From: a virus | Reading direction: 5' to 3' (one strand) | Length of the DNA: 61,715 bases | Virus record (IMG/VR): IMGVR_UViG_3300029989_000022 | Span: 1-61,715 of that record | Shown here: positions 16,223 to 24,705 of the stretch, one piece after another | Position numbering within the stretch: the stretch's first letter is position 1 | How the letters are laid out: the number at the start of each line of letters is the position of its first letter | Notes under the pieces: model-generated | What the model saw: only the letters and a program-made list of their open reading frames with translations | Database searches by the model: none | What the model was told of the DNA's origin: nothing | Position numbers and translations under genes: made by a program

Positions 16223-16507
16223 ATGCACTATAAGAACGGAAGACAAGCAAATGAAGGTGATCCCGTCCTGTTGAAGGACTACACTGGCAAAGTGATTACT
16301 GGAACGATGCACAGCCTTAATCCCGGCAGCGAATCGTGCAACGCAAGCGTTGCCGTGGTGGTTCCCGGTGGGGTCAACCAATTCACCTGTGTAACGGTGG
16401 GGCAGTGCTTCTACGCGGAGGACGCATTTAACGCTATTGAGGCGGATATCCTGCCGCCGCCTGTGGCTGATGCGCTTCCTGTTGCTGAGGAGCAATCCGC
16501 GCAGTAA
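16223..16507 (+). CDS. Small conserved-looking beta protein
   Basis: 94 aa, ATG after an A-rich leader without a Shine-Dalgarno. MHYKNGRQANEGDPVLLKDYTGKVITGTMHSLNPGSESCNASVAVVVPGG reads as a small beta-barrel, similar in layout to the short 'YKNGREAKxGD' proteins seen in many phages. The C-terminal tail is Pro/Ala-rich. Function unknown. Confidence 0.65.
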   Translation: MHYKNGRQANEGDPVLLKDYTGKVITGTMHSLNPGSESCNASVAVVVPGGVNQFTCVTVGQCFYAEDAFNAIEADILPPPVADALPVAEEQSAQ

Positions 16508-16615
16508 CCGAAGAACCCCGCTGACAGACCGGGCATAGTCTGTCGATTCCAGTGTAAACCTTCGTGCGAGGTGACACATCGCGCATTCATTCCACCCCTT
16601 TCCCTACCTTCCTGC

Positions 16616-17647
16616 ATGTCCGATTTCCCCATCGATTTACCGGCTCGTCGCCAGATTGCATTGTCGCTGCTTGGGCCGATTGACGAGAAGGGGTTTTGCA
16701 GGTGCCCAGGAGTGGCGTTGCATACGAACAAGTCGGCGGCGCGCAGGGTTCCGGAGCGTCCGGGGAGGGATTGCCGGGTGTTTTTGGAGCGACCAGCCCC
16801 GACGGTTTTCTGTGTGCATTCGTCATGCCAAGCTGCGGTTTCGGATATGAATCACAAGCTGCGGAGCGAGGTTGGAAAGCATGAGGCGGCAACGGCGAGA
16901 GATGGCGGATGCGCTCCGGTGCTACCCTCGCCAAAGAACAAGAGGCGCTCGAAGGAAGAGGTTGAGCAGGAGCGGGAGGATCTGCGCAAGCGGGCGCTGG
17001 CGACGCGGGCGCAGAACGCGCTTCCGCAGATCGTGCGGGATTGGGCATGGGACAGGGCGGGGATGTGGGAGGATTCGGAGGATATCCCGGAGTCGCCACT
17101 GGAGCAGGCACGGAAAGTGGTGAGGTTGTTCCCGGATGGGGATGTGGTGTGGTGCGGGGAGTTCAAGGATTCCATCGCGCGGGATTTGCTCGAAGAGGTG
17201 CATCCCGCCAGGCTGGAGCGCGTGGCGCGCTGTTTTCGGCCCGTTGAGGAATGGCTGAGTGAGAGGGGCGCGCCGGGTCCGCGCATCTGCCCGAGCGCTT
17301 TCAAGTCCGGGGCTGTTTCGCGCGGGACGGATGAGGTTTTGACGCGGCGGTTCCTAGTGGTAGAGCACGACAACATGGCGCTAGATGAGCAAGCGGCCGT
17401 GTTGCGCTGGCTTTGGAAGGGGGCTGGATTCGGTTTGCGTGCCGTGGTCTTTACGGGGGGGAAATCGTTGCATGGCTGGTTTGATTGTCCGACGGGCGCG
17501 CTTTTTACGCAGATGGAGACGGTGCTGGTCGCGCTTGGGTATGATCCCGCGAGCTTCCGCGCCGCGCAGCCGTACCGGTTGCCGGGTTGGAAGCATGATA
17601 AGACGGGCAACCTTGTGGAGCTTTGGTTCCTGGGAGGTCGGCCATGA
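16616..17647 (+). CDS. Putative DNA primase
   Basis: 343 aa from ATG 16616. Residues about 27-70 hold a zinc-binding region (FCRCPG..LH, then C..F, then FCVHSSC) like the CHC2 finger of primases. Residues 95-130 are a charged linker. The C-terminal third contains RFLVVEHD and AVVFTGGKSLHGWFDCP, the catalytic-core signature of AEP-like phage primases (acidic residue followed by sGGKS.HGWF). It overlaps the helicase gene by ATGA, so the two are likely made together and prime lagging-strand synthesis. Confidence 0.78.
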   Translation: MSDFPIDLPARRQIALSLLGPIDEKGFCRCPGVALHTNKSAARRVPERPGRDCRVFLERPAPTVFCVHSSCQAAVSDMNHKLRSEVGKHEAATARDGGCAPVLPSPKNKRRSKEEVEQEREDLRKRALATRAQNALPQIVRDWAWDRAGMWEDSEDIPESPLEQARKVVRLFPDGDVVWCGEFKDSIARDLLEEVHPARLERVARCFRPVEEWLSERGAPGPRICPSAFKSGAVSRGTDEVLTRRFLVVEHDNMALDEQAAVLRWLWKGAGFGLRAVVFTGGKSLHGWFDCPTGALFTQMETVLVALGYDPASFRAAQPYRLPGWKHDKTGNLVELWFLGGRP

Positions 17648-19005
17648 ATGGATTGGGCGATGCGCTGCCGAAGCCGGAGATTTATTACGATCCGTGGACG
17701 AGTGGAAAGTGTTATTTCGTAAAGAACGATCGCGGGAATTACATCCCGGTGACGGAGGGCTCGCTGTCTCGCATGTTGAAGGGTGCCGGGTTTGCGACGG
17801 ATGTGGGTAAGCGGGAGTTGTTGAGCGAACTGGACCGGTATTTGAATGAGATCCAGACAAGCCACGACGTGGATTATGCCGGGCCGCTGGCGGGGTATAA
17901 GGTTGGACATTCGGAGATGCAGAATCGGCGGATTCTGGTGACGGAATCGCCCCGGTTTGTCGAGACGCATGAGGGGCCTTGGCCGACGCTGGAAAGACTG
18001 TTTGCGAACCTGTTGGTTCCGCCGGATGAGTCGGATCCCGATAAGAAGATCGGCAGGACGCAGGTGGATCATTTATTTTCGTGGTTGAAGGTGAGCATCG
18101 CGGCTCTGCGGGCGGGTCGGCGCAGGCCGGGGCAGGTTTTGGTGATGGCGGGTCCGGGCGGTTGCGGCAAGTCGCTATTGCAAAACATGCTGACAAAGAT
18201 GCTCGGCGGCCGCAGCGCCAAACCTTACCAGTATTTGACGGGCGGAACGCAGTTCAACTCGGAGTTGTTTCACGCGGAGCATTTGATGATCGAGGACGAG
18301 ACGGCTTCGTTCGATTTGCGGGTGCGGCGGCAGCTTGGAGCGAGCTTGAAGGGCTTGGTGGTGAACGAGAGTCAGCGGTGCCATCAGAAGACCAAGCCGG
18401 CATTGACGCTATTGCCGTTCTGGCGGGTGTCGATCACGCTGAATGACGAGGCGGAGAATCTGATGGTGTTGCCGCCGATGGATGATTCGATGCAGGACAA
18501 GATGATGTTGCTGCGGGCTTACAAGCACGAGATGCCGATGCCGACCGAGACGCTGGAGCAATGGGCGGCTTTCTCCCAGGTGTTGGCGGCGGAGTTGCCG
18601 TGCTTCCTACACTTCATATTGCACGAATGGGCGATCCCGAAGGAGTTGCGATGCAACCGGTACGGCGTGACGCATTTTCATCACCCGGAATTGGTGCAGA
18701 TGATGTCGGTGCTCGCCCCGGAGACGAAGTTGCTGGAGTTGATCGATACGGAGTTGTTCGCCGATGGGCGGCAACACTGCTTGCGCGCCGATGGTATTGT
18801 CGGGTTTGAAGGGAAATCGAGCGACCTGGAGGCGAAGCTGTGCGCGGCGAGTTCGTCGGTAGCCCACGAGGCACGGAAGTTGATGCTGTATAATTCGGCG
18901 TGCGGGCAGTATCTTGGGCGCTTGCAGCGGCTCTACCCTGAGCGGATAGAGAGCCGGGTGCTCAAGGGTTACACGCTCTGGACGATTAAGCCTCCGAAGG
19001 ACTGA
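17644..19005 (+). CDS. SF3/D5-like replicative helicase
   Basis: 453 aa. Start ATG 17644 overlaps the primase stop. Walker A is GPGGCGKS (residues 170-177), a Walker B-like segment is LMIEDETASF (about 218), and FWRVSITLN.E.ENL is a sensor-like region typical of phage and virus D5/SF3 ATPases. The N-terminal part (to about 120) lacks a recognisable domain and could contact the primase. It unwinds DNA at the replication fork, supplied with primers by the adjacent primase. Confidence 0.85.
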   Translation: MNGLGDALPKPEIYYDPWTSGKCYFVKNDRGNYIPVTEGSLSRMLKGAGFATDVGKRELLSELDRYLNEIQTSHDVDYAGPLAGYKVGHSEMQNRRILVTESPRFVETHEGPWPTLERLFANLLVPPDESDPDKKIGRTQVDHLFSWLKVSIAALRAGRRRPGQVLVMAGPGGCGKSLLQNMLTKMLGGRSAKPYQYLTGGTQFNSELFHAEHLMIEDETASFDLRVRRQLGASLKGLVVNESQRCHQKTKPALTLLPFWRVSITLNDEAENLMVLPPMDDSMQDKMMLLRAYKHEMPMPTETLEQWAAFSQVLAAELPCFLHFILHEWAIPKELRCNRYGVTHFHHPELVQMMSVLAPETKLLELIDTELFADGRQHCLRADGIVGFEGKSSDLEAKLCAASSSVAHEARKLMLYNSACGQYLGRLQRLYPERIESRVLKGYTLWTIKPPKD

Positions 19006-19419
19006 GGCGCTGGCATGCGCCGGTTCGCCCTTCTTTCCCCTGTTCCCCCTATCTTGGGAACGGTCCCCACTCTTTTATCTGTACGTTTTTCTAATAAAAG
19101 GGTGAGGGGTGAGGACGTTTGGTAATTGTTCAGAAGAACAGCAGGAAAGGTGGAGTCGTTGGAATTGAGTAACTTACAACACGCTCACAACGGCAACTTG
19201 TTAACTGGCTGGGATACCTCCCCACCCCACACCGCGTAACTTTACGCCAGCAGAAAACTTACCACCACCGTGGTAAAGAAATCTACTTCCAAGGGGAACA
19301 ACAGGTATTCCCTATAGAGGGTGGGGAGTTTTTCTATGAGCAGGTTGACTGGAACTTAGTTGACATGGGGTGGGTTGGTTATCGGCTGACCATATTTTGT
19401 CATTGGCCGTAACCTGAAA
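19006..19419. other. Noncoding 414-bp region upstream of terminase: candidate cos or origin
   Basis: No convincing ORF on either strand. It contains a perfect inverted repeat TTACCAC-CACC-GTGGTAA (19259-19276), GTTC-AGAA-GAAC, recurring AACTTA/AACTTT words, Gly-tract-like GGGTGAGGGGTGAGG, and a weak hairpin just after the helicase gene. In lambda-like phages cos lies immediately before the small terminase gene, and origins often follow helicase-primase genes. Either role is plausible; nothing here decides. Confidence 0.4.
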
Positions 19420-20109
19420 ATGAGCGAGGGAAAGTTGAGACCGGCAGATATTGCGCGGCATTGGGAATGCTCCCGGGCTTATGTGTCGTCGCGTATCAAA
19501 CTCGGGTGCCCCACCGACAGCCTAGAGGCGGCGGATGCGTGGAGGCTAAAAAACTCGAAATATGGCGTCGGATACCGTTCCAAGGGCGCATCCTTACGTA
19601 AGGATACACCGGAGCAGGACGTTCTACCTCCGTCAAATTCCTCACCCAGCGAAGATGTGGCGGCGGCAGAGCTACCAGAAACAAAAGACCTCCAAGTATC
19701 GGACTCGGGCGATTTATCGCTCTTGGAATCTTCGCGCCAGGCGGCCATCCACGTCGAAGAAGAGGCATACCGCCTAGTCACTCAGGCACAAGCCCTCAAG
19801 GAGGACGATATTATTGCAGTGCGCATCGCGGCATTTTCAAAGGCGCAGTCCGGGAGAATGGCGTGTGAGACGGCCGTACTCGACTTGAAAGAGCGGGAAA
19901 AATCGCTGGTGCCTATGGAAGAGGCAAAGGATTTCTTCAAGCGCATCATGCAGCCACTCTTGACTCGGCTTCGCTCACTCCCGCGACGAGCCGCCCGGCT
20001 TGTGAGTCCATCGGACGCCGTCCACGCCGAGGAGGTATTGACGCGGGAGATTGAGGACGCGATCGCGGAGAATCAGGAGGGGCTTGAAAGCGTGGGTATT
20101 TGCAAATGA
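19420..20109 (+). CDS. terS: Terminase small subunit (Nu1-like)
   Basis: 229 aa. Residues 1-45 are a winged-HTH of the Nu1/MerR type (LRPADIARHWECSRAYVSSRIKLGCPTDSLEAADAWR). A polar, disordered-looking linker follows, then a helical C-terminal half rich in Glu/Arg. It should bind cos/pac and recruit the large subunit, whose ATG overlaps its stop. A full copy of the dispersed palindrome (19590-19605) lies in frame inside the linker and is translated as SLRKD, so the linker tolerates an inserted element. Confidence 0.75.
   Translation: MSEGKLRPADIARHWECSRAYVSSRIKLGCPTDSLEAADAWRLKNSKYGVGYRSKGASLRKDTPEQDVLPPSNSSPSEDVAAAELPETKDLQVSDSGDLSLLESSRQAAIHVEEEAYRLVTQAQALKEDDIIAVRIAAFSKAQSGRMACETAVLDLKEREKSLVPMEEAKDFFKRIMQPLLTRLRSLPRRAARLVSPSDAVHAEEVLTREIEDAIAENQEGLESVGICK
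19590..19605. repeat. Dispersed palindrome, copy 3 (inside terS)
   Basis: ATCCTTACGTAAGGAT, a perfect 16-bp palindrome inside the linker-coding part of the small terminase gene. The only copy well inside a recognised gene. Confidence 0.85.
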
Positions 20110-22031
20110 ATCCGAATTGGTTGGTGAAACTCCGGGAGTTCTTCACGGAGATCATGCGCCCCGTTCCTAAACTCCTTGTCTGGCAGTGGATGGAAGCCAA
20201 CATCTACCTATCGGAACGGGCTTCGGCGGTGCCTGGGAAGATGAGTTTCTCATTGATACCCTACGCCCGGGAACCTGTGCAGTGCTATGCCGACAAGTCG
20301 GTCACGGATATGACCTGCTGTTTCGGGACGCAGACAGCCAAAACAACGATTGTGATGGGGGGAACTGCTTATCGGATATGCAATGACCCCGTTCCAACGC
20401 TATGGGTGATGGCGACAAAGGATATGGCGCAGTCGTTTAGCAAGACGCGCTGGATTCCGATGGTTGACGATTGTCCCCCGCTGGCCGCGCAAAAACCGGA
20501 GAATCGGCACATGTTCGGGTTCACCGAGCAGCATTACGACAAGGTGACACTCAATTTTGTCGGGTCGAATTCCGCCTCGGAGTTGGCGAGTCGCCCCGCA
20601 GGGCTCCTGAACATGGACGAGACGGACAAGTTCAAGTTGGATACCGATCGAGAGGCGGGCGCGCTACAGAACGCCGAGGAGCGCACCAAGACCTTTCCAT
20701 TTCCATTCCGCGTCAAGACGAGTACGCCCACCACCGTTCATGGACAGATTTGGGGCGAATTCAAACTGGGAGACCAGCGTTATTGGAATATGCCGTGTCC
20801 CCACTGCTCAACGCCAGATGATAGCGTAGCGGGATTAAGCTACCACGAACTGTCTGAGGCGCAAAAAGCCAATGTGGCAACGTGGATCACCTTCAAATTT
20901 TCCACTCATTCCGAAGAGCACGGCGACTGCGGTGTGCGATGGTGGCGCGAAAAAGAGGATGAATCGAAGACCGATGGGGAGTGGGATATGTCGAAGGTCC
21001 GCCGCAACGCCTTTTACAAATGCCAGCGTTGCGGAGGGGAAATCCACGATGAACAGAAGCCGCCAATGCTGCGCGCTGGAGTGTGGATACCGACCAATTT
21101 CAACGCGGAACCGTGCCGCAGGAGCTACCATCTCAACTCTATCTATTCATTGCTTGGACCCGAATGCACGTTCTCTGCCATCGCGGTGAAATGGCTGCAA
21201 ACCAAGGGTTCGATCACCAAACGCCACGCCTTCATCAATTCCACCCTGGCCGAAACATGGGATGACGAGAAGGCGGTGGACGACAATCCGATTTTCAAGG
21301 AGGGCTATGGTCAGGAGGATTTGCCGACCGATCGCACCACGATCATGGCGGTGGACTTGCAGCACGATCACTTCTGGGTCGTGGTGCGCAGCTTTGCGCC
21401 GCCAGTCGCCTCGGGGACCGGCGAGAGCTGGCTTCTCTTTGCCGGTAAGGTCGAAGGCGGCGTGGAAGAACTCGCTGCGATTCAGAAGGAATATGGCGTA
21501 GAGTCAAAAAACGTGGTGCTCGACATCGCCCATTTCACCAATCAGGCATGCAAATGGATTGTGGCACACGACTGGCGCGGATTATGGGGCTCCAACAAAA
21601 ACGGCTTCTTCCATGTTTTGGAGACAGGTCAACGGGTGATCAAAGACTATTCGTCGGTACATTACCGGGATCCGCATCTCGGCACGGCCTTCGCGGCAGA
21701 TGGGACGCCTCGGGCGATGTTTGTCTATTGGTCGAACGAGAAGTTCTATGATTTGCTGGCGATCCTGCGCTACAGTGAGCCCACGGTATTCCACATCCAT
21801 TCCGATGTTCCTCCAGAGTATCAGCGCCACTTGAACTCGGCCATCAAGACCACGGAGAAGAGCTTCCGCACGGGCCGCGTGAAGTATGTATGGAAGCAAT
21901 TGCGCAAGGAGGACCATTTGCGCGACTGCGAATGCATGGCGCTAGTTCGCGCGATGCAACTCGGCCTGGTTCCTACCCCTGACATGACCCCGGTGGGACA
22001 GCAACGGAGTCTGGACTTGAATGAGGGCTAG
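20106..22031 (+). CDS. terL: Terminase large subunit (lambda gpA family)
   Basis: 641 aa, ATG overlapping the terS stop. The N-terminal ATPase has a gpA-type variant Walker A, FGTQTAKTT (residues 73-81), followed by LWVMATKDMAQSFSKTRW and a Walker B region, GLLNMDETDKF. A zinc-binding part shows CPHCS...CQRCGG. The C-terminal nuclease begins IMAVDLQHDHFWVVVRSF, with the first catalytic Asp. It translocates DNA into the prohead and cuts concatemers. Unusually, the rest of the head genes start 17 kb downstream, beyond the leftward block and a transposon. Confidence 0.93.
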   Translation: MNPNWLVKLREFFTEIMRPVPKLLVWQWMEANIYLSERASAVPGKMSFSLIPYAREPVQCYADKSVTDMTCCFGTQTAKTTIVMGGTAYRICNDPVPTLWVMATKDMAQSFSKTRWIPMVDDCPPLAAQKPENRHMFGFTEQHYDKVTLNFVGSNSASELASRPAGLLNMDETDKFKLDTDREAGALQNAEERTKTFPFPFRVKTSTPTTVHGQIWGEFKLGDQRYWNMPCPHCSTPDDSVAGLSYHELSEAQKANVATWITFKFSTHSEEHGDCGVRWWREKEDESKTDGEWDMSKVRRNAFYKCQRCGGEIHDEQKPPMLRAGVWIPTNFNAEPCRRSYHLNSIYSLLGPECTFSAIAVKWLQTKGSITKRHAFINSTLAETWDDEKAVDDNPIFKEGYGQEDLPTDRTTIMAVDLQHDHFWVVVRSFAPPVASGTGESWLLFAGKVEGGVEELAAIQKEYGVESKNVVLDIAHFTNQACKWIVAHDWRGLWGSNKNGFFHVLETGQRVIKDYSSVHYRDPHLGTAFAADGTPRAMFVYWSNEKFYDLLAILRYSEPTVFHIHSDVPPEYQRHLNSAIKTTEKSFRTGRVKYVWKQLRKEDHLRDCECMALVRAMQLGLVPTPDMTPVGQQRSLDLNEG

Positions 22032-22263
22032 TCTCCTTATGTAAGGATGCACCAGATTGGATTTCATTTTCAAGCCGTGGAGGTTGCCGTGAAATTCCAA
22101 AGGAAAAAGCTCCTAGATCAAGAAAGTCGCAGGAATCATCACTCAGTTTTTCGATTCTGACTCCGTGCGATCTGAGGAGATTATTGAGCTTTGCAATTAC
22201 ACCATCTGGAGACTTGCTCCAGTCGCGCCATTCCCTCCAATCAATCTGAACCGTGCTGATCAT
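21973..22263 (-). CDS. Small hypothetical protein, end of leftward block
   Basis: 96 aa. The N-terminal MISTVQIDWREWRDWSKSPDGVIAKLNNLLRSHGVRIEKLSDDSCDFLDLG looks like a folded small domain. The last part runs through palindrome copy 4 and overlaps the 3' end of the large terminase gene on the other strand, so the C-terminus may be a recent extension. Function unknown. Confidence 0.45.
   Translation of the reverse strand: MISTVQIDWREWRDWSKSPDGVIAKLNNLLRSHGVRIEKLSDDSCDFLDLGAFSFGISRQPPRLENEIQSGASLHKETSPHSSPDSVAVPPGSCQG
22034..22047. repeat. Dispersed palindrome, copy 4
   Basis: TCCTTATGTAAGGA, a 14-bp form with a TG centre, starting 3 bp after the large terminase stop, where rightward and leftward genes converge. 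Confidence 0.75.
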
Positions 22264-22271
22264 ATTATTCT

Positions 22272-22679
22272 TTAATGAGACCGTTGCTTGTTTGTGAACC
22301 GACTCATAGCCACGGTAATTCCCCGTGCTGTGGGTTCGTCAAGGGCGCTGAGCGCTCGGGCGACTTCTTCCGAAACTGGGTGGCGCGCATGGTCGAGATA
22401 GGCTTTCCCGTTGGGCCAAAGCGTCACGACATACTCTGATCCGATGCCGTAGTGGCGTTCAATCGCATATTCGATATTGTCGATTTCAAGCACGCTCAAG
22501 GTGCGGAAGTCGATGCCTTGAAGGTATCTTTCGATAGCAGATGGCAACACGACGGGTTGCCCAGCGTAGGCTCCCCAAAGGTCGTGCGCGATCTTGGTGA
22601 GATCAATCGGCGGTCGTGTATCTTCGGTCTCGGGTTCGATCTGAAAAGTGGTCAGGGCGTGGCGGATTCGGCGGTTCAT
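22272..22679 (-). CDS. Paralogue A of a small phage protein family
   Basis: 135 aa. Shares with the 35133-35441 protein the order PIDL.....D.W..Y.G.PV..P...E.YL.G....LS..EIDNIE.A..RHYG...E....LWPNG.AYLD. The two copies stand at opposite ends of the leftward block. This one has a 30-residue C-terminal extension. It overlaps the next gene start by 4 bp. Function unknown. Confidence 0.7.
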   Translation of the reverse strand: MNRRIRHALTTFQIEPETEDTRPPIDLTKIAHDLWGAYAGQPVVLPSAIERYLQGIDFRTLSVLEIDNIEYAIERHYGIGSEYVVTLWPNGKAYLDHARHPVSEEVARALSALDEPTARGITVAMSRFTNKQRSH

Positions 22680-22903
22680 AGACGTTTTTTGTTGCGCCGT
22701 GGTTTAGCGACGGGTTCGGTGATGGACGAGGCAAGTTCGATGAGCTGGATCGCTCTTGTGGCGGATGGCTCGAGGGTGCGGATGAACCCTGAGAGGAACA
22801 GGAGTCCGTTGGCAATGGGCACACGGTTGCGGACAATGAAGCGACCGGCGGCGTGAGTTGCTCGTCCGGCAGCCTCGGTTGCGAATTGGAGGCGATTTTT
22901 CAT
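22676..22903 (-). CDS. Small basic amphipathic protein
   Basis: 75 aa from ATG 22903, preceded by GATAATTCCCCT. FIVRNRVPIANGLLFLSGFIRTL is moderately hydrophobic and may be one membrane-associated helix. The tail is very basic (KPRRNKKRL). No family recognised. Confidence 0.5.
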   Translation of the reverse strand: MKNRLQFATEAAGRATHAAGRFIVRNRVPIANGLLFLSGFIRTLEPSATRAIQLIELASSITEPVAKPRRNKKRL

Positions 22904-22910
22904 AGGGGAA

Positions 22911-23159
22911 TTATCTTTTGGGTTTGGTTCGCAGTCTGAACTCGAAGTCGAAAGCCGCGCCATATCTGGCATGGAGGGAACGCCGTTGGCTTTCCTCATC
23001 TGGAGGCCATTCCGCTTGAGCTTCCAAGAGTGCCTCGACGGCGATGGATAGTCCTGGGAACGCGGAGAAATCAGACAACTTTGCAGAATGCTTATGGCAT
23101 TCGACCTCCGATTCCATGCGCTCAATCAGGTAGCGTGCGATTTCAAGCGAGCGTTTCAT
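22911..23159 (-). CDS. Small helical protein
   Basis: 82 aa from ATG 23159, which overlaps the upstream gene by 17 bp. MKRSLEIARYLIERMESEVECHKHSAKLSDFSAFPGLSIAVEALLEAQ is helical; the C-terminus has FDFEFRLRTKPKR. Reads as real coding sequence; function unknown. Confidence 0.55.
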   Translation of the reverse strand: MKRSLEIARYLIERMESEVECHKHSAKLSDFSAFPGLSIAVEALLEAQAEWPPDEESQRRSLHARYGAAFDFEFRLRTKPKR

Positions 23160-24105
23160 GAGATAGTAAATTCCAAATCGGTGAATCGCTTGGCGAAATG
23201 CCCTCCTGAGTGATTGCACCTAGATTGATTGCATCGATCACTGCGGGTTTTGCTGCGAGTTCGCGCGCTCCGTAATAGTCGTATTCACGACCTAGATGAT
23301 GTCGGGCGTAAGTGGGCAAATCACTGCAAGCGAACGCGCCGAGTCCATGTCCATTAGTGCGGAAGCGCGGTTCGGGATGAAGCGTCATCCAACTGGAGGC
23401 GCTCTTGTAGCCTGCGTAATAGACCTTCACTCCTTTGTGTTCGACAAACACCCATTCATGATAGGTTGGGAGCCCGTCAGGCAGATCATACAACTCCTTC
23501 AGATCATGCCAATCTCTGGCGTTGGCATAGCTGATGTGATGTCCTGCGGCGTCTTCATCGGTGGGATCGCACTCCAAATCCCGAAGCATGTCGGGATTCG
23601 CCAGGATAGTGGCTCGGGTGTGAGCGCGTTGAAGTTCCCAGCCCTTTTTATCCCATTCCCTCAGTTTTTTGAGCGAGCGGTGTCCGTAAACTTTTCGCTG
23701 GGTTTCAGCGTAAGGATGAGAGCATTTTTTACAGATATGCCCGCTGATTTCGTAGTGCTCGTCGAATTTTGGGAGTTTGTCGATAAATAGTATATCGTAA
23801 GAGCAGAGGTGTCCTCCTCCCAGCATGCCGCAGCTCATGAAGGGATAGTTAAGGACACGATAGATGCCCGGCGGACGGCTTGCCGTTCGACTGAACTCGG
23901 CTTTGATCAGGATGAATTCGCTTACGTCGGATGGCATGACATCCTCTTCTCCGCAGAGTTGGCATGTCTCGACGATTTCGCGGTAGCAGTCCTGACACAC
24001 GTCTTGCCAATTTCCTTTTTCGCCCACTTTGGCGCTGTAAGACTCTTCTAGGTCCACTTCGCAACCGCATTGGCCACACTCGATGGTTTCTGTGGTTTCG
24101 CTCAT
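23143..24105 (-). CDS. Zinc-ribbon-containing hypothetical protein
   Basis: 320 aa with AGGGAG before the ATG. Residues 9-60 contain CGQCGCEVDLEE, CQDCYREIVETCQLCGEE, two possible zinc knuckles, and HICKKCSHPYAET follows near 122. The C-terminal half has a beta-rich part (HEWVFVEHKGVKVYYAGYKSASSWMTL). No family recognised; the layout suggests a nucleic-acid or protein adaptor of the early phase. Confidence 0.65.
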   Translation of the reverse strand: MSETTETIECGQCGCEVDLEESYSAKVGEKGNWQDVCQDCYREIVETCQLCGEEDVMPSDVSEFILIKAEFSRTASRPPGIYRVLNYPFMSCGMLGGGHLCSYDILFIDKLPKFDEHYEISGHICKKCSHPYAETQRKVYGHRSLKKLREWDKKGWELQRAHTRATILANPDMLRDLECDPTDEDAAGHHISYANARDWHDLKELYDLPDGLPTYHEWVFVEHKGVKVYYAGYKSASSWMTLHPEPRFRTNGHGLGAFACSDLPTYARHHLGREYDYYGARELAAKPAVIDAINLGAITQEGISPSDSPIWNLLSHETLA

Positions 24106-24344
24106 TTGGAACTCCCTTCTGCCTTTGCGATGCGCCTACATTCAGCGCATTCTCCGCCTTGAATGCGCCAATCACGCGGTCGATCTCTTTCCGTGGAAGT
24201 GATCCACTTTTCAAACGGTAAAGTTTTTCCGCAAAGTGTAAGATCTCCGCGTTTGAGCGTTTTTGCTCGATGCCACCGCGACCAGCGAACAATGACACCG
24301 TTGTTCCGGGAACGAGTGCTCCACGCAATGTATTGGCTGCTCAT
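24102..24344 (-). CDS. Small Cys-containing protein
   Basis: 80 aa, ATG overlapping the stop of the 24344-24514 gene. GDLTLCGKTLPFEKWI and GGECAECRRIAKAEG resemble the short phage proteins with one C....C..C knuckle that recur in actinophage and other genomes. Function unknown. Confidence 0.6.
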   Translation of the reverse strand: MSSQYIAWSTRSRNNGVIVRWSRWHRAKTLKRGDLTLCGKTLPFEKWITSTERDRPRDWRIQGGECAECRRIAKAEGSSK

Positions 24345-24514
24345 TATTCTTCAAGGGGTTCATCTGCATCCTCGTCGGTGAGCCAATCTAGCATGTCTCT
24401 GAGTCCGTCCTCATAGGTCATTCCTGACCATTTGGTTCCAATGGAATTTTGGATGTGCATGATCTTGATTTCCAATGCGCTGATTTCTGATTCGGTTCTT
24501 ACAATTTCTTTCAT
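24344..24514 (-). CDS. Acidic 56-aa protein
   Basis: ATG at 24514 (complement of 24512-24514) and TAA at 24344-24346, overlapping the next start (TAATG). Reads MKEIVRTESEISALEIKIMHIQNS and ends with an acidic DWLTDEDADEPLEE. The amphipathic heptads suggest a short coiled coil. Its start codon overlaps the direct repeat at the edge of the MITE-like element. Confidence 0.5.
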   Translation of the reverse strand: MKEIVRTESEISALEIKIMHIQNSIGTKWSGMTYEDGLRDMLDWLTDEDADEPLEE

Positions 24515-24655
24515 AAACCTAAATCCGGCAGTTGAAATGGCCAGAATGTGTCAATTTACAGAGGAAAACGGCATCTGCGCCGCAGTTGAAATCCCTCACC
24601 CGCAGCGGTGGCGGTTTTCTCTGTAAAAAGCGCCAACTGCCGAATTTAGGATAAA
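24513..24655. mobile_element. MITE-like 133-bp inverted-repeat element
   Basis: Left end CCTAAATCCGGCAGTTG (24518-24534) and right end CAACTGCCGAATTTAGG (24634-24650) are 17-bp terminal inverted repeats with one mismatch. ATAAA flanks both sides (24513-24517 and 24651-24655), like a 5-bp target duplication. A second, inner inverted repeat starts TTTACAGAGGAAAACGGC and returns as GCGGTTTTCTCTGTAAA. No ORF inside. Fits a nonautonomous transposon or a structured RNA. Confidence 0.55.
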
Positions 24656-24679
24656 TGGTTTTCTACGGGTTCTTGGTTT

Positions 24680-24705
24680 CCCCTTTTGCTGTCTGAGATT
24701 CAGGG
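24680..24705. repeat. CCCCTTTT / GTCTGAGATTCAGGG repeat, copy a
   Basis: CCCCTTTTGCTGTCTGAGATTC (24680-24701) continues as CAGGG to 24705. GTCTGAGATTCAGGG recurs exactly at 34892-34906, and related copies lie at 34708-34729 and 34794-34815. Here it covers the stop codon of the 24700-25155 gene. Confidence 0.6.
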
